From NCBI GenBank assembly GCA_947625255.1, contig CANQNT010000020.1, positions 1-56,462 on the forward strand: 56,462 bases of DNA, given 5' to 3'. This document shows positions 54,949-56,462 of the stretch, piece by piece. The notes under the pieces are model-generated. The model did not search any database. It was not told the origin of the DNA and saw only the letters and a list, made by a program, of their open reading frames with translations. The translations under genes were made by a program, and so were the position numbers. The DNA is from an uncultured Acetatifactor sp. (GTDB taxonomy: Bacteria; Bacillota; Clostridia; Lachnospirales; Lachnospiraceae). Every line of letters starts with the position of its first letter. The stretch's first letter is position 1.

Positions 54949-56346
54949 ATGTATGTAAGACGCGCGCATAGCCGGTGGAAACATCTGGATTTTATTTTAA
55001 TTGATCTATGTGTGATGGAAGTTGCATTTGCTCTGGCATATTATATCCGCCATAGGCATCTGTTGTTTGGTTTCGGAATCTATTGGGAAATGGCGCTGGT
55101 ACTTCTCGTTTTTCATTTTTTGTTTGTATTTTTTTTGGAGCCGTATCGGGACATTCTGAAACGAAGCCGTTTGATGGAAATAAAAAAAATAGGGCAATTT
55201 AACGCTATCGTATTTGCCGCTATGATGGGCTATATGCTGTTCCGCAAAAATACCGGAGAATATTCCCGGTTTGTTCTGATCACATTTCTTGTTTTAGTCT
55301 GTGTCGGAATGTATATTGCACATGAAGGATATAAAGAGTTTTTGAGGAAACGAAAAGTCAATGAATGGAAAAAACAGTATTTATTGTTGGTAACGGATAG
55401 TGACCAGGCGAATGATCTGATCAGGCAAATCCGCGAAAATGAATTTGGAGTTACGAGGCTATACGGGGTCATATTATTAGATAAATCTGCCGTGGGAAGT
55501 CAGATTGACGGCATACCGGTGGTAGCTGGTCGGGAGACGATGTATGAATATGCAAAAATGCATGTTGTCGATGAAGTCCTGATCAGTACAAGGCTGCCTT
55601 ATGAAGAAATACTCGACGGTTTTGCCTGTATGGGGATTACCGTACATATTAATTTGGAACACTTGTTACACAGGGAAAAAGGAATGCTTAATTATGTGAA
55701 CGGCGTTCCTGTATTCACAACTTGTATTCATACGGTAACCAACTGTCAGCTTTTTATCAAACGGGCAATCGATATTCTGATTGGGATATTTGGAGTGTTT
55801 GCAACTGCAATTGCCTGTCTGATTTTCGGTCCCATTATTTACATCCAATCACCTGGACCTATTTTTTTCACACAGGAGCGTGTAGGAAAAAACGGGCGGC
55901 GATTTAGGATCATTAAATTCCGTTCAATGTATGTTGATGCAGAGGAGCGGAAAAAAGAGCTTATGGCGTACAATGAAATGCAGGGATTGATGTTTAAAAT
56001 GACAGATGATCCGAGAATTACTTCTATCGGAAGGTTTTTACGGAGAACCAGTATTGATGAGCTTCCGCAGTTTATTAATATTTTGCAGGGCAAGATGAGT
56101 CTGGTTGGAACGAGACCGCCGACATTGGATGAATATGAGCAGTATGATCTGATACATAAAAGTCGGCTGGCAACTATGCCGGGTCTGACGGGAATGTGGC
56201 AGATTAGCGGAAGAAGCCAGATTACGGATTTTGATGAGGTGGTACGTCTGGACAATGAGTATATCAAAAACTGGAGTCTGGGAATGGATTTGAAAATTAT
56301 ATGGAAAACCATCGGGGTTGTGCTCGGAAGGAGTGGAGCTAAATAA
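54949..56346 (+). CDS. cpsE: CpsE/WbaP-like undecaprenyl-phosphate sugar-1-phosphate transferase
   Basis: This 465-residue protein starts the repeat unit by moving a sugar phosphate to undecaprenyl phosphate. It has four N-terminal helices (within about residues 10-135), a CoA-binding-like Rossmann domain (about 140-255) and the bacterial sugar transferase domain (about 262-465). The last shows KRAIDILIGIFGV, SPGPIFFTQERVGKNGRRF, IKFRSM, DPRITSIGRFLRRTSIDELPQ and MSLVGTRPP, the D-E and R-x-x-S/T-D-E-L-P-Q catalytic signatures. ATG 54949 follows GGAGGAGTGAAGG. The remaining 116 bp of the window hold no gene I can support. Confidence 0.93.
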   Translation: MYVRRAHSRWKHLDFILIDLCVMEVAFALAYYIRHRHLLFGFGIYWEMALVLLVFHFLFVFFLEPYRDILKRSRLMEIKKIGQFNAIVFAAMMGYMLFRKNTGEYSRFVLITFLVLVCVGMYIAHEGYKEFLRKRKVNEWKKQYLLLVTDSDQANDLIRQIRENEFGVTRLYGVILLDKSAVGSQIDGIPVVAGRETMYEYAKMHVVDEVLISTRLPYEEILDGFACMGITVHINLEHLLHREKGMLNYVNGVPVFTTCIHTVTNCQLFIKRAIDILIGIFGVFATAIACLIFGPIIYIQSPGPIFFTQERVGKNGRRFRIIKFRSMYVDAEERKKELMAYNEMQGLMFKMTDDPRITSIGRFLRRTSIDELPQFINILQGKMSLVGTRPPTLDEYEQYDLIHKSRLATMPGLTGMWQISGRSQITDFDEVVRLDNEYIKNWSLGMDLKIIWKTIGVVLGRSGAK

Positions 56347-56462
56347 CCCGATAACTGTAAATAAATCAGCATTTGTGCCTTTTCAAAATTAATTTCGCTG
56401 CCTGACAAGCTATATAGACTGCGGCCTATAACAGGCGGTCAAAAATAAAACGCCACAGAAAG

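Noticed and set aside
1..56462. CRISPR arrays, tRNA or rRNA genes, insertion sequences
   Set aside because: No regular repeat-spacer pattern, no clover-leaf or rRNA sequence, and no IS-type transposase other than the MuA-like protein were seen by eye.

Overview
The window looks like a piece of a low-to-mid GC Clostridia chromosome, most like a gut Lachnospiraceae member. The signs are strong AGGAGG-type ribosome binding sites, dense same-strand operons, CpsB/LytR/CpsC/CpsD-type capsule genes and a VanZ-like protein. This placement rests on gene content and sequence style only.

Region 1 (251-14754) is the distal part of a surface polysaccharide operon, all on the + strand. In order it carries a PssD/PssE (Alg14/Alg13-like) glycosyltransferase pair, a GT4 transferase, a Wzy-like polymerase, a GT2 transferase, a Wzx flippase, a sulfotransferase-like protein, a beta-propeller transferase-like protein, an acyltransferase-3 protein, a CDP-glycerol glycerophosphotransferase with its own TagD cytidylyltransferase, an ATP-pyrophosphatase of the asparagine synthase type, a DUF362 protein and a membrane GT39-like protein. 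The product is predicted to be a Wzx/Wzy-type polysaccharide with several decorations: glycerol phosphate, acyl, and possibly sulfate and amide groups. A VanZ-family gene follows.

Region 2 (15538-17312 and 52570-56346) is the start of a second polysaccharide operon with a clear sigma-A promoter (15538-15565): cpsB, a LytR-CpsA-Psr gene, cpsC/wzz, cpsD/wze, a secreted lysine-rich LRR-like protein and a CpsE/WbaP-like initiating sugar transferase. It is split by a prophage.

Region 3 (17313-52569, 35,257 bp) is a Mu-like transposable prophage. Its exact ends can be read: it begins TG and ends CA, is flanked by the 5-bp duplication GTTTG, and sits inside the 3' end of the LytR-family gene, whose last 17 codons are stranded at 52574-52627. 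It has a divergent XRE repressor and early promoter, MuA- and MuB-like transposition genes, small early genes, a GemA/gp16-like gene, an endolysin, a Mor-like late activator, a terminator, and a Mu-order head and contractile-tail module (terminase, DUF935 portal, gpF, protease/scaffold, major head, sheath, tube, frameshifted tail chaperone, tape measure, baseplate).

The most notable system is a complete diversity-generating retroelement (DGR) at the right end of the prophage (48095-51089): target gene, 95-bp variable repeat, downstream cruciform, Avd accessory protein, 95-bp template repeat and DGR reverse transcriptase. The two repeats differ at eight positions, every one at a template adenine. 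The DGR occupies the place where phage Mu carries its invertible tail-fibre segment, and a Dam-like methyltransferase lies where Mu has mom. The phage therefore appears to diversify a tail-tip lectin while residing inside its host's own surface-polysaccharide operon.
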